From Cylindrospermum stagnale PCC 7417 (GTDB lineage: Bacteria > Cyanobacteriota > Cyanobacteriia > Cyanobacteriales > Nostocaceae), in contig NC_019757.1 in the NCBI RefSeq assembly GCF_000317535.1, forward strand, positions 2,124,501-2,188,500: a stretch of 64,000 bases of DNA. Direction: 5' to 3'. The notes beneath the pieces were generated by a model. It was not told where the DNA came from, made no database searches, and saw only the letters and a program-made list of their open reading frames with translations. A program made the translations under genes and the position numbers. Position 1 is the stretch's first letter. Each line of letters starts with the position of its first letter. Positions 1 through 8,000 of this stretch are shown in pieces.

Positions 1-2
1 AA

Positions 3-62
3 AGTGACGAAGACGTGAAAGCGCGTCAACAGTTACTTCGTCAAATCGGTTACAAACTTTAA
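3..62 (+). CDS. C-terminal end of an unknown protein (partial)
   Basis: An open frame enters from the left edge and ends at TAA (60-62). The last 19 residues are hydrophilic and end in LLRQIGYKL. Nineteen residues are too few to name a family. It lies on the same strand as the next gene, 36 bases away, so the two may be co-transcribed. Confidence 0.5.
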   Translation, partial: SDEDVKARQQLLRQIGYKL

Positions 63-98
63 ATTTTCCGCCTCAGCAACCGGAGGAAGTCGGAGAAA

Positions 99-548
99 AT
101 GACCATTAACTATCGGGAAAAAATTATCGTCCTATGGACAGTCTTTCTACTCGGAACGCTGTTTCATACCCAACTAAGTTTAATGCCACTTTTCCACGGA
201 TTACCTGTAATTGAATCTCAAAAAGCCGCATCAATCAATGATATTTCCGGAATTATGTGGTTGATGTTGGTTTTTTTTGTCCTCCCAATGCTGGCAATAA
301 TTGCCACTGCTTTTACAGATTCCAGACGCTACCGAATAATTCATTTTGGTGTGACTGTCTTTTATAGCGTCATGAATTTAATTCATCTGATTTTAGACTG
401 GCTGCTACCACAGGTAATCTGGTATCAAATCGCCTTAATGATGCTACTATTTTTGATTGGTTTATTATTGAATTTCGTGTCTTTCCAATGGATGCGGCAA
501 CTATTCCGCAGTCAAAACCCGCCAGAAAGAATCACAGCTTCTCATTAG
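99..548 (+). CDS. small integral membrane protein, unknown function
   Basis: This 149-residue protein is largely hydrophobic, with about four predicted membrane segments (roughly residues 9-27, 50-70, 78-98 and 105-130) and a short polar C-terminal tail. A GGAGG-like ribosome site (ccggaggaa) stands about 12 bases before the ATG. It follows the preceding gene closely and may share its transcript. I do not recognise a family and see no catalytic motif. It is real by length, start signal and hydrophobic pattern, but its role is unknown. Confidence 0.65.
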   Translation: MTINYREKIIVLWTVFLLGTLFHTQLSLMPLFHGLPVIESQKAASINDISGIMWLMLVFFVLPMLAIIATAFTDSRRYRIIHFGVTVFYSVMNLIHLILDWLLPQVIWYQIALMMLLFLIGLLLNFVSFQWMRQLFRSQNPPERITASH

Positions 549-901
549 CTTTGACAAAGCTATCAAAAAAGGCTAACTGCTTTCTAAAGGACATCTACAG
601 ACTTTGGTATCGCCAAAGCTTGCTGCTGAGTTGGTTGTAACGGCTTTTTATTTAAATAGCGACCGCTCTTTGCGCCATCGCGCAAAGTGCCCGCTGTTGG
701 CAATATTGCACCCAGTGACTATAATCATCACTTTTATTTATCAACTTGAAAAATAAAAATATTTGCTTCTATCGTTGTTAGCCCTTAAGATGTAGGCAAA
801 CTATCAGTAAAAGTTTGGGTTGTAACTTTGCTTCAGCTTTTGCTAAAGGTAAAAAATCAACCATTTTGCTGCTTTAGGTGGAAATTTAAAGCTTTACCCC
901 T
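549..901. other. intergenic region with a dispersed palindrome
   Basis: There is no gene in these 353 bases. At 668-687 there is a perfect 8-bp inverted repeat (CTTTGCGC / GCGCAAAG, 4-base loop), resembling the short dispersed palindromes of Nostoc-type genomes. The right part is AT-rich and should hold the promoter of the Rrf2 gene, but no clear -10/-35 pair stands out. Confidence 0.5.
668..687. repeat. short GC-rich palindrome
   Basis: The arms CTTTGCGC and GCGCAAAG are separated by four bases (catc). It lies in the intergenic region before the Rrf2 gene. The lack of a following T-run argues against a classical terminator; a dispersed repeat is more likely. Confidence 0.5.
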
Positions 902-1339
902 GTGGAACTCTCTAATAAATCAGAATACGCAATTTTAGCCTTGTTAGAACTGGCAACCTGCTATCCTAAAGGCGAACCGCTACAAATACGAGAGATAGCG
1001 GCACTGCAACATATACCCAGCCGCTATTTAGAACAACTGCTGGCAACATTAAGGCGTCAAGGTCTAATTAAAAGTATACGTGGCGCTAAAGGTGGCTATG
1101 TTCTGGCGCGAGAACCGGGAAAAATTACGCTGCTAGACGCTTTGAACTGTATGGAAGGCTTAGATCCAGTACCATCGAGTTTTGATCCGCATCAGCACAC
1201 AGTAGAAGGTGAGGTTATTCAGGATGTTTGGCTAGAAGCACGTCAGGCCGCTAATACAGTTTTGCAAAAATATACACTCCAAGACCTTTGTGAGCGGCGA
1301 GTAACTAGAGAACGTAGGGAACTGATGTATTACATTTAG
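902..1339 (+). CDS. Rrf2 family transcriptional regulator
   Basis: This 145-residue protein has the Rrf2 layout: an N-terminal winged helix (MELSNKSEYAILALLELA, then the recognition-helix region IPSRYLEQLLATLRRQGLI) followed by the wing GAKGGYVLAREP. Rrf2 proteins are dimeric repressors or activators, often sensing Fe-S, redox or cysteine metabolism. The cluster of three cysteines used by Fe-S types such as IscR is absent from the expected region (about residues 85-110), so this one probably does not bind a cluster in the usual way. The start is GTG. Its 3' end overlaps the convergent protease gene by about 35 bases. Confidence 0.9.
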   Translation: MELSNKSEYAILALLELATCYPKGEPLQIREIAALQHIPSRYLEQLLATLRRQGLIKSIRGAKGGYVLAREPGKITLLDALNCMEGLDPVPSSFDPHQHTVEGEVIQDVWLEARQAANTVLQKYTLQDLCERRVTRERRELMYYI

Positions 1340-1883
1340 CTTGGATGAAAGATGAATCAGCAGAGGGAGTTTTTGGTAGATGATGCTGAGAATTCAAGTT
1401 CATCCAAATATTTTGACATTGGCCCAGAATTTGCATAATTTTTACCAAAGCGATCGCCATTCCAGTTCGGGCAACTGGTGATAAGTGTAGATCGAAGGGG
1501 TTACAGAGGGCATCACCCACCTGAAAATTGGTGCCAGGTATAGTCACCCACCAAGCCGGGGGACAGTGACCATAAAGAGATTGAGTCAGAGCGAGGAGCG
1601 ATCGCGGATCGACCTCATCTCTGGTGATAAAATTGGCAGGAGAAGGTGAGAGCGGACGCACTTGGACTTCATCTGCTTCAGCGGAATGCATACAGGCATC
1701 GACAAAAATTGCCAAATCAGCATTTGCTAAACTTGCCGCCAGTTCAGGAGTCAGTTGTTGGATTGCTAGGGTTTCCACAGTTGATAAATGCCAAGATTCA
1801 ATCGCATTAGCTACTCTTTGCCCAATACCATCGTCACTACATAAAGCATTACCGTAACCAATCACCATGATATTTCCAGCCAT
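1305..1883 (-). CDS. hydrogenase maturation protease (HycI/HoxW-like)
   Basis: The 192-residue protein matches the HycI/HybD/HoxW endopeptidases, which remove the C-terminal tail of the NiFe-hydrogenase large subunit after nickel insertion. The N-terminus has the glycine-rich signature IGYGNALCSDDGIGQRVA. Further conserved acids and a histidine that could bind nickel appear in LAIFVDACM and LYGHCPPAWWVTIPG. The QLTPELA stretch recalls cyanobacterial HoxW, but HupW cannot be excluded. About 40 residues at the C-terminus exceed the usual length and look unconserved. No hydrogenase structural gene is in the window. The 3' end overlaps the Rrf2 gene, which makes antisense interference possible. 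Confidence 0.8.
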   Translation of the reverse strand: MAGNIMVIGYGNALCSDDGIGQRVANAIESWHLSTVETLAIQQLTPELAASLANADLAIFVDACMHSAEADEVQVRPLSPSPANFITRDEVDPRSLLALTQSLYGHCPPAWWVTIPGTNFQVGDALCNPFDLHLSPVARTGMAIALVKIMQILGQCQNIWMNLNSQHHLPKTPSADSSFIQAKCNTSVPYVL

Positions 1884-1914
1884 CTTTTTGAGCTACTCCC
1901 TCTCGCTTTTTCCC

Positions 1915-3156
1915 TTAGACATTAACTAATCTTTGGCTCACAAGTGCTTGGCTTGGTACCTCAGCATCTTGGTAGATTTCCGCCGTTAATGGCCTGTAGA
2001 TCAACTCGTACCAAGAATGACCTACCTTAGCATCAAATCCTTCTGGCTGACCGCGCATAAATAGATGCAAACACTTTGCAGACTTGCCAGGTAACAACTG
2101 CCAAGAGAAACAACTTTGTTTACCCTCGTGGGGGTGGGTCATTGATTCGATGTGCAAATTTGTCGCCAAGCCGTAAGCCGCATAGGGGGGTGTAGTAGAA
2201 CCCACAGCAAACCAATCAGGCACAGGGAATACTTGCTCAATATCTTGGGTTTTTCCCAGATTCATGTGAGTAAAGTAGTGCAGCCCAAAAGGAAGATTGA
2301 CTAATTCTGGCCCATCAACAATAGAGTCTTCTTCAGCCTTGGGTTTCCCTTTGACAAATAGTTCTTCAATCAAGTAGTCTGCACCAGCATACAAGCTAAT
2401 AACCCGATAAAGTTCACATACTAAATGACGGTTATGACCTGTCACCGGGTCTGCACCCATATAGTCAAAAGGTTCTGAGGCAATGGTGATGCTGACGCGC
2501 ACAGGTCCACTAGATTGAGAAACCAGCCGATAAGCATGATTGAACAAAGACACTTGATAGTAAGGTGATTTAGGATGAGAATGCCCTGGCAGTTGCAGCG
2601 TACTTACTTGCAGACAACGTTTCTCCGGGTCTTGACCCAGCCATTCACCCTTGACTGACCGAAAAGGATCAAGAATTTCTAGATTGTCAAGCTGTACACT
2701 CGTGGCTGAACCAGAAAACCAGTTCCGCCCATTGTCTTCAGGAGCAGGTATCAAATTAAACCAGACAATCAGACGTTTATTAACGAGTCTCACCCCACGT
2801 TCCCGCCCATCCGACCCATAAACCACTTCTAGGTATGGTTCACCCAGTCCTTTAGGCATCGGCTGACCTCGGTCTAGTCTGACGAAACCTGAAGCCAGCA
2901 CATCATCTTCTGAATTTGGGGGCATTTTCAGCTTTGGCAGGCAGAAAACTAGAGTATCGCGAGATGAGTCATCAGGGTCAATCCGGTCAATTTGAGCAGG
3001 TATCTGTGTATGTGAAAGGTCACGTAAATCACTTAACACCAGTTCCTCTGGTGAGATTTGAAATTTTTGAGCGATCGCTTGCCAGGGTAGAGAAATATTA
3101 CCACTTCGCCAGTAATTCGAGGGATTGAAAACAGCTAATAAATTCAGGGATGGCAT
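1915..3156 (-). CDS. conserved protein of unknown function, beta-rich
   Basis: This 413-residue protein starts MPSLNLLAVFNPSNYWRSG and has no signal peptide or membrane segment. Composition and alternating hydrophobicity suggest a mainly beta structure, with stretches such as RVSITIASEPFDY and CELYRVISLYAGADYLIEEL that recall the carbohydrate-binding middle domains of glycoside hydrolases; that resemblance is only an impression. It ends 32 bases before the start of the protease gene on the same strand and may form an operon with it. About 63 bases upstream of the start is a 24-bp direct-repeat site shared with the uspA/kinase promoter region (see 3219-3242). Confidence 0.7.
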   Translation of the reverse strand: MPSLNLLAVFNPSNYWRSGNISLPWQAIAQKFQISPEELVLSDLRDLSHTQIPAQIDRIDPDDSSRDTLVFCLPKLKMPPNSEDDVLASGFVRLDRGQPMPKGLGEPYLEVVYGSDGRERGVRLVNKRLIVWFNLIPAPEDNGRNWFSGSATSVQLDNLEILDPFRSVKGEWLGQDPEKRCLQVSTLQLPGHSHPKSPYYQVSLFNHAYRLVSQSSGPVRVSITIASEPFDYMGADPVTGHNRHLVCELYRVISLYAGADYLIEELFVKGKPKAEEDSIVDGPELVNLPFGLHYFTHMNLGKTQDIEQVFPVPDWFAVGSTTPPYAAYGLATNLHIESMTHPHEGKQSCFSWQLLPGKSAKCLHLFMRGQPEGFDAKVGHSWYELIYRPLTAEIYQDAEVPSQALVSQRLVNV

Positions 3157-3218
3157 AATTTTGCCCTCCTTTGTATTTGTTATCGATTTGCCAAGGGCTA
3201 TTTATCTGAACTTAAAAG

Positions 3219-3242
3219 AAAAATTTGAGGAACTTGTGAGGA
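3219..3242 (-). promoter_or_regulatory. direct-repeat site, copy 1 (TGAGGA-N5-TGAGGA)
   Basis: Read on the + strand, this 24-bp sequence contains two TGAGGA half-sites whose starts are 11 bases apart, one helical turn. The whole 24 bp recurs exactly at 4881-4904. It lies 63 bp upstream of the 413-aa gene (minus strand) and 174 bp upstream of the pentapeptide gene (plus strand). Direct repeats at 11-bp spacing are typical of OmpR/PhoB-type regulator sites. That an OmpR-type protein binds here is inference. Confidence 0.5.
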
Positions 3243-3415
3243 AATGGGAAATTTTGGCAAATTCCCACAGAAAGGCCAGAGGTAAGGAGCAGAAAATATA
3301 TTTTTGGACTCTGCCGCTTTGTACACCAGCGGTTCTATGATCAGTTTGTGTGGTGGAATGTCACTGATCAAAAGTTCCACTACAGTCAGAAAAAGTTAAC
3401 CTGTGAGGCTGTTTT

Positions 3416-3805
3416 ATGCCTGAAGTAAATTTTCAACAGCCAATTAATAGCGCCACTACTCTCATAGAAGGGTACGCAGCGGGAAAACGAGACTTTAGTA
3501 AAGCGGAATTAGGTGATGCTGATTTGCAAGGTGTTGACCTGAAAGGATCTGACTTCAGCTATGCTGACTTAAGTGCAGCTAACCTGAGAGAAGCGAATCT
3601 AAGAGGATGTGACCTCAGCTTTGCGGATCTTAGCCAAGCTAATCTGCAAAATGCTAATCTCCGGGGAGCTTTGTTGATTTCCGCCGATCTCCGCCAAGCT
3701 GATCTCAAGGGAGCGAAACTAGAAAAAGCAGATTGCGATCGCGCTACCCATTTTCCTCAAAATTTTGATCCGGTGCAGGCAGGTTTGCAGATAGAAGAGG
3801 GTTAA
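3416..3805 (+). CDS. pentapeptide-repeat protein
   Basis: The 129-residue protein carries about 15 consecutive A(D/N)LXX pentapeptides between residues ~35 and ~112 (for example FSYADLSAANLREANL), which fold as a right-handed quadrilateral beta-helix. The N-terminal 30 residues are not repeated. No enzymatic domain or signal peptide is seen, so it should be cytoplasmic, as is common for small cyanobacterial pentapeptide proteins, whose roles are mostly unknown. It is transcribed away from the 413-aa gene, with the direct-repeat site at 3219-3242 in the shared promoter region. The start ATG follows a weak Shine-Dalgarno. Confidence 0.85.
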   Translation: MPEVNFQQPINSATTLIEGYAAGKRDFSKAELGDADLQGVDLKGSDFSYADLSAANLREANLRGCDLSFADLSQANLQNANLRGALLISADLRQADLKGAKLEKADCDRATHFPQNFDPVQAGLQIEEG

Positions 3806-3834
3806 AACACACAATTAGGCTCTCCGTCGGTTCT

Positions 3835-4170
3835 TTAGAGTCTTAATTTTCCCCTCAACTGGATATCTGGGTTACTTATTAACTGCATATCAAAGCGGAC
3901 TAATTCTTGACTAATCGCTTCAATTGTGGCAAATTTACGCAACCTATTTACCCAAGTTTTAATGTTGTCAATTCGACTTTTTAAGCTTGGTGCTAACCAT
4001 CCTTGTGGACGATTTCTATTCATAAATCTCGGTTGACGGTATCTAGTTTTTCGGTTTCTCCTACTCCGTCTTAAATGCCTTCTAGCGGTTAAAGAGTCTC
4101 TGATGGCAAAACCTCTATGCTCAAGGTTGGCTGCAAAAACTACCTCGCCAGTAGAATCGTTAACTTCCGA
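3835..4170 (-). pseudogene. iscB: IscB (RRXRR/HNH transposon nuclease) remnant
   Basis: Reading the minus strand from 4170 without a start codon gives SEVNDSTGEVVFAANLEHRG, then an Arg-rich stretch (RRHLRRSRRNRKTRYRQPRF), then GWLAPSLKSRIDNIKTWVNRL and ISQELVRFDMQLISNPDI, followed by eight unrelated residues and a stop. These are hallmark blocks of IscB, the IS200/IS605-associated ancestor of Cas9: end of RuvC-I, the arginine-rich bridge helix and the RuvC-II region. The N-terminal ~60 residues, the HNH domain and RuvC-III are missing, and a stop (4171-4173) precedes the fragment. An ATG at 4021-4023 would express only the last 62 residues. It is a dead fragment. Confidence 0.8.
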
Positions 4171-4191
4171 TTAGTCATGGGTGGTTGACAC

Positions 4192-4728
4192 TCAAGCAAC
4201 GCCGACAGCTACTGTATTTTCTTTGACCGCTTCTTGATTGGTCAGACTAACTGGAGGATGGACGACATGCACTGAACAAGGAGCATGGTGGAGAACATAG
4301 TTACTGACGCTACCAAGTAATAATTCCATTAGCCCAGTGCGACCTCGACGCCCGATGACAATTAGGTCAGCATCCCAATTCCGGGCTATGTCGCAAATAA
4401 TGCGTCCAGGGCTGCCATAGGGTTGAGTAAATTCTGTATTAATACCTACCGTGTTCGCTTGAGCGCTGAAAGATTGCAACATCTGCAAACTTTCAGTTTT
4501 AAAGGCTTCCCAGTTCTTTTGGTATAAATCGAAGCTTTGAGTAGTCATTCCTGGGTAGTAGTCCAAGTTAGACAATACAGGTAGATTGGGACTACCTTCT
4601 TCTTCGGGAGACAGGATATGAACTAACATTAAGCTAGCTGATGTTACCTTAGCTAAAGCCAACCCTTGCTCAAAAATATGCTTGCCTATTTCTGAGCGAT
4701 CCAATGCAATGAGAATCTTTTTAAACAT
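4192..4728 (-). CDS. universal stress protein (UspA family)
   Basis: The 178-residue protein opens with MFKKILIALDRSEIGKHIFE and contains the ATP-binding signature of the ATP-type Usp proteins in VIGRRGRTGLMELLLGSVSN (G-2x-G-9x-G-S), followed by VLHHAPCSVHVV. A loop of about 30 residues (SPNLPVLSNLDYYPGM) lengthens the usual 140-residue domain, as often seen in cyanobacteria. Usp proteins bind ATP and are induced under stress; the exact role here is unknown. The gene diverges from the large kinase gene. The 24-bp direct-repeat site (4881-4904) lies 153 bp upstream. An AGGAGGT-like sequence (acctccgg on the + strand) precedes the ATG. Confidence 0.92.
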   Translation of the reverse strand: MFKKILIALDRSEIGKHIFEQGLALAKVTSASLMLVHILSPEEEGSPNLPVLSNLDYYPGMTTQSFDLYQKNWEAFKTESLQMLQSFSAQANTVGINTEFTQPYGSPGRIICDIARNWDADLIVIGRRGRTGLMELLLGSVSNYVLHHAPCSVHVVHPPVSLTNQEAVKENTVAVGVA

Positions 4729-5099
4729 ATAGACCTCCGGTTTTTGCTAATTGGTAACGGCAGTTTCAGGCTTCTAGATGCTGGTTTGGTATAAATTACC
4801 AATATCTCCAATAATTTGGAGCACATCTATGAAGTTGCTTAATTCATGAATCAGTTCTACTTATAAAAAAATTATCGGGCAAAAATTTGAGGAACTTGTG
4901 AGGATAGCTAAAAACAATTTACTTATTCTCTTGATCAAAATGTTTATTGACCCTCAGTTTCTAAATTTGCTGAGAAAAAAGGCGAATGCGGACAGTACGG
5001 CACTCCGCTGTTTTCTGAATTGCTGGCATTTTTGACACAGTGTTGTCTGCTGCCCTAATAGCTTATGTTAAAATTATCACCATCAAGAAAGCTTGTAAT
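4729..5099. promoter_or_regulatory. divergent promoter region between usp and hybrid kinase genes
   Basis: These 371 bases hold no gene. They contain copy 2 of the 24-bp direct-repeat site at 4881-4904 and should carry the promoters of both flanking genes. A 20-codon in-frame extension of the kinase (GTG at 5040) exists, but the ATG at 5100 gives the normal receiver N-terminus MKILVVEDDE and is preferred. Confidence 0.5.
4881..4904 (-). promoter_or_regulatory. direct-repeat site, copy 2 (TGAGGA-N5-TGAGGA)
   Basis: This is identical over 24 bp to 3219-3242, with half-sites TGAGGA starting 11 bp apart. It lies 153 bp upstream of the universal stress protein gene and 196 bp upstream of the kinase whose N-terminus is an OmpR-type regulator. 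Autoregulation by that protein is a plausible inference. Confidence 0.5.
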
Positions 5100-8000
5100 A
5101 TGAAGATTTTAGTAGTAGAGGATGACGAGTTAAATGCTTATGCACTCACTGCCGTTCTCACTGACCAAAACTATGCTGTTGAAGTTGCTTCTGATGGTGA
5201 TGTGGCTTGGGATTTAATCGAAACTTACAATTATGATTTAATCCTCCTAGATGTCATGCTGCCGAAGCTAGATGGCATTAGTCTATGCCGGCAAATCCGG
5301 GCTAGTGGTCGGCAAGTGCCAATACTGTTATTGACAGGATGCGGTAGCAGTCATGAAAAGGCGACTGGGCTAGATGCTGGTGCAGATGACTATGTAGTTA
5401 AACCCTTCGAGCAAGAAGAGTTAGTCGCTCGTGTCAGGGCGTTATTGCGCCGGGGTGGGGTAACTTCGCAACCTGTGCTGGAGTGGAGCAGTTTACGGCT
5501 AGACCCTAGTAGTTGTGAAGTTACTTACGCTGATGATTTACTCTCGCTGACGCCAAAAGAATATGCTCTGTTAGAACTATTTTTGCGAAATAACCGCCGG
5601 GTGTTTAGCTGCGGCATGATTTTGGAGCATCTTTGGTCTTATGAAGACACACCAGGAGAAGAAGCTGTTCGCACCCATATTAAAGGGTTACGGCAGAAAC
5701 TAAAAGCTGTGGGAGCACCCGGTGATTTGGTAGAAACAGTGTATGGAATTGGCTATCGCTTGAAATCTCAGGAAGAAGAAGGGGCGAAAATTTCTCCTGG
5801 CAAATCTTCAGGAACAAAACAACCGGAGTCAGACTTACCGAAACAGCAGCAAACACTGGCAGCAATTGGGGGAATTTGGCAACGATTTCGCGGGCGGGTT
5901 GACGAGCAGGTAAAGGTGCTGGAACAAGCGGCTGTTGCTGTCGGTCAAAAGTGTTTGAATTTAGAATTGCGATCGCAAGCCACCCAAGAAGCCCACACAT
6001 TGGCAGGGTCATTAGGCACATTTGGCTTGGCTTGGGCGAACGACTTAGCACGGAGAATTGAGCTGCTGCTGAAATCTGGTAAAACCTTGAGTGCATCTGA
6101 GATTAGCAACCTCCAAACCTGGGTGAAGCTATTGCGTCAGGAAATTGAGGTTAACGCGGAGAAAGCAGTATTTTTGCCGCCAACTGTCGAGGAAAATCCT
6201 TTGGTGTTGGTGGTTGAGGGCGACACCACCTTAGGGGAACAGTTGGCGACAGAATCTGCGAATTGGGGGCTAAAAGTGAAAATTGCCACCAGTCTAGATG
6301 CAGCTAGAACACAACTTTACCAAAAGCCTCCCAGTGTGGTGCTGCTCGATCCTAGTGTTGCTGCTCATCAAGAAGATAGTGGGAATTTTTTAGGGGAGCT
6401 TTGCCAATGCCAACCTCCCATCCCAGTTCTAGTATTCACCGACCAGACAGACTTTACCAACCGCCTGCAAGTGGCTCGCAATGGCAGACATACCTTTTTG
6501 CAGAAGCCAATGCCCACAGCCCAAGTGCTAGAAGCAGTGACACAAGTGCTGCAAAATGCTCCCCATGCAGAAGCCAAAATTTTGGTTGTGGATGACGACC
6601 CGAAAATTCTTGCATTGTTGCAAACCTTACTTAGTCCTTGGGGACTGAAGGTAATCGCCCTGAATGACCCACGGCAGTTCTGGGAGACCCTGGAAGCTGT
6701 GACACCAGATATGCTGATTCTCGATGTAGAAATGCCTTACACCAATGGAATTGAACTTTGCCAGGTGGTAAGGAATGATCCGCGCTGGAGTGAGTTGCCG
6801 ATCTTGTTTCTCACGGTTCATAGTGATGCCGAGATCGTAAATCAAGTATTTAGCATTGGTGCTGATGACTTTGTCAGCAAGCCGATCATTGGCCCAGAAC
6901 TAGTTACCCGGATTATCAATCGCTTGGAGCGGATCAGACTGCGGCGGCGCATAACTCAAACCCCAAAAACTCCCGTAGCCGAACAGGAAAATCACTGGCG
7001 AGCTATATTTGATGCCGAGCCAGAATGCGTCAAAATGGTTGCAGCCGATGGGACTTTATTGGCGATGAATCCAGCCGGACTGGCGATGATTGAAGCAAAC
7101 AGCAGTACCACGGTGATTGGCAAGTCAGTTTATTCTTTAATTGCCCCAGAATATCAAGAGGCGTTTCGCAAACTGAATGAAAGCGTCTGTCAGGGCAATC
7201 ATGAAAGTATGCAGTTTGAGATTATTAGCTTCCAGGGTAATCGTCGTTGGTTAGAAACTCATGCAGTACCTCTGCGTAACAAAGCAGATGGCAAAATAGT
7301 GCAGTTAGCCATTACACGTGATATTACTCAAAATAAACGAGCAGAAACTGAAATTGGGCGGATGAATCGGACGATTCAGACATTGAGTGCTTGCAATCAA
7401 GCACTCGTTCGCGCTCAAGACGAGTCTGAGTTGCTACAGCAAATTTGCCAAATAATTGTTGAAGTCGGCGGCTATCGACTGGCATGGGTGGGCTTGGCTG
7501 AACATGATGCAGAGAAACATATCCGCCCAGCAGCTCAAGCAGGTTACGAAGATGGATCTTTGCAATCTCTGAACCTGTCTTGGGGAGACACAATTCACGG
7601 ACAATGTCCTGCGGGTCTAGCTATTCGTACAGGTAAAACCTCGATCATCCAGAACATTTTTACAGACCCTAATTACCAGATTTGGGAGTGTCAAGCTAGT
7701 AACAGCGGTTATACTTCGTCGATTGCTTTACCTTTAACTGCTGATAATCAAGCTTTTGGGGCGTTGAATATTTACGCAGCTATTGCAGATGCCTTTGATG
7801 CTGATGAGGTGAAACTGCTGAAAGAACTAGCAGACGACTTGGCTTATGGGATTGTCGCTTTACGAAATCAGCGCGATCGCCAATTAGCCCAAATGGCACT
7901 GCGAGAAAGTGAAGAACGTCTTTCTCTGGCCCTGGAAGCAGTAAACCTGGGAAGCTGGGACTGGAATATCACTACCAACCAAATTATTTGGTCTGACAGC

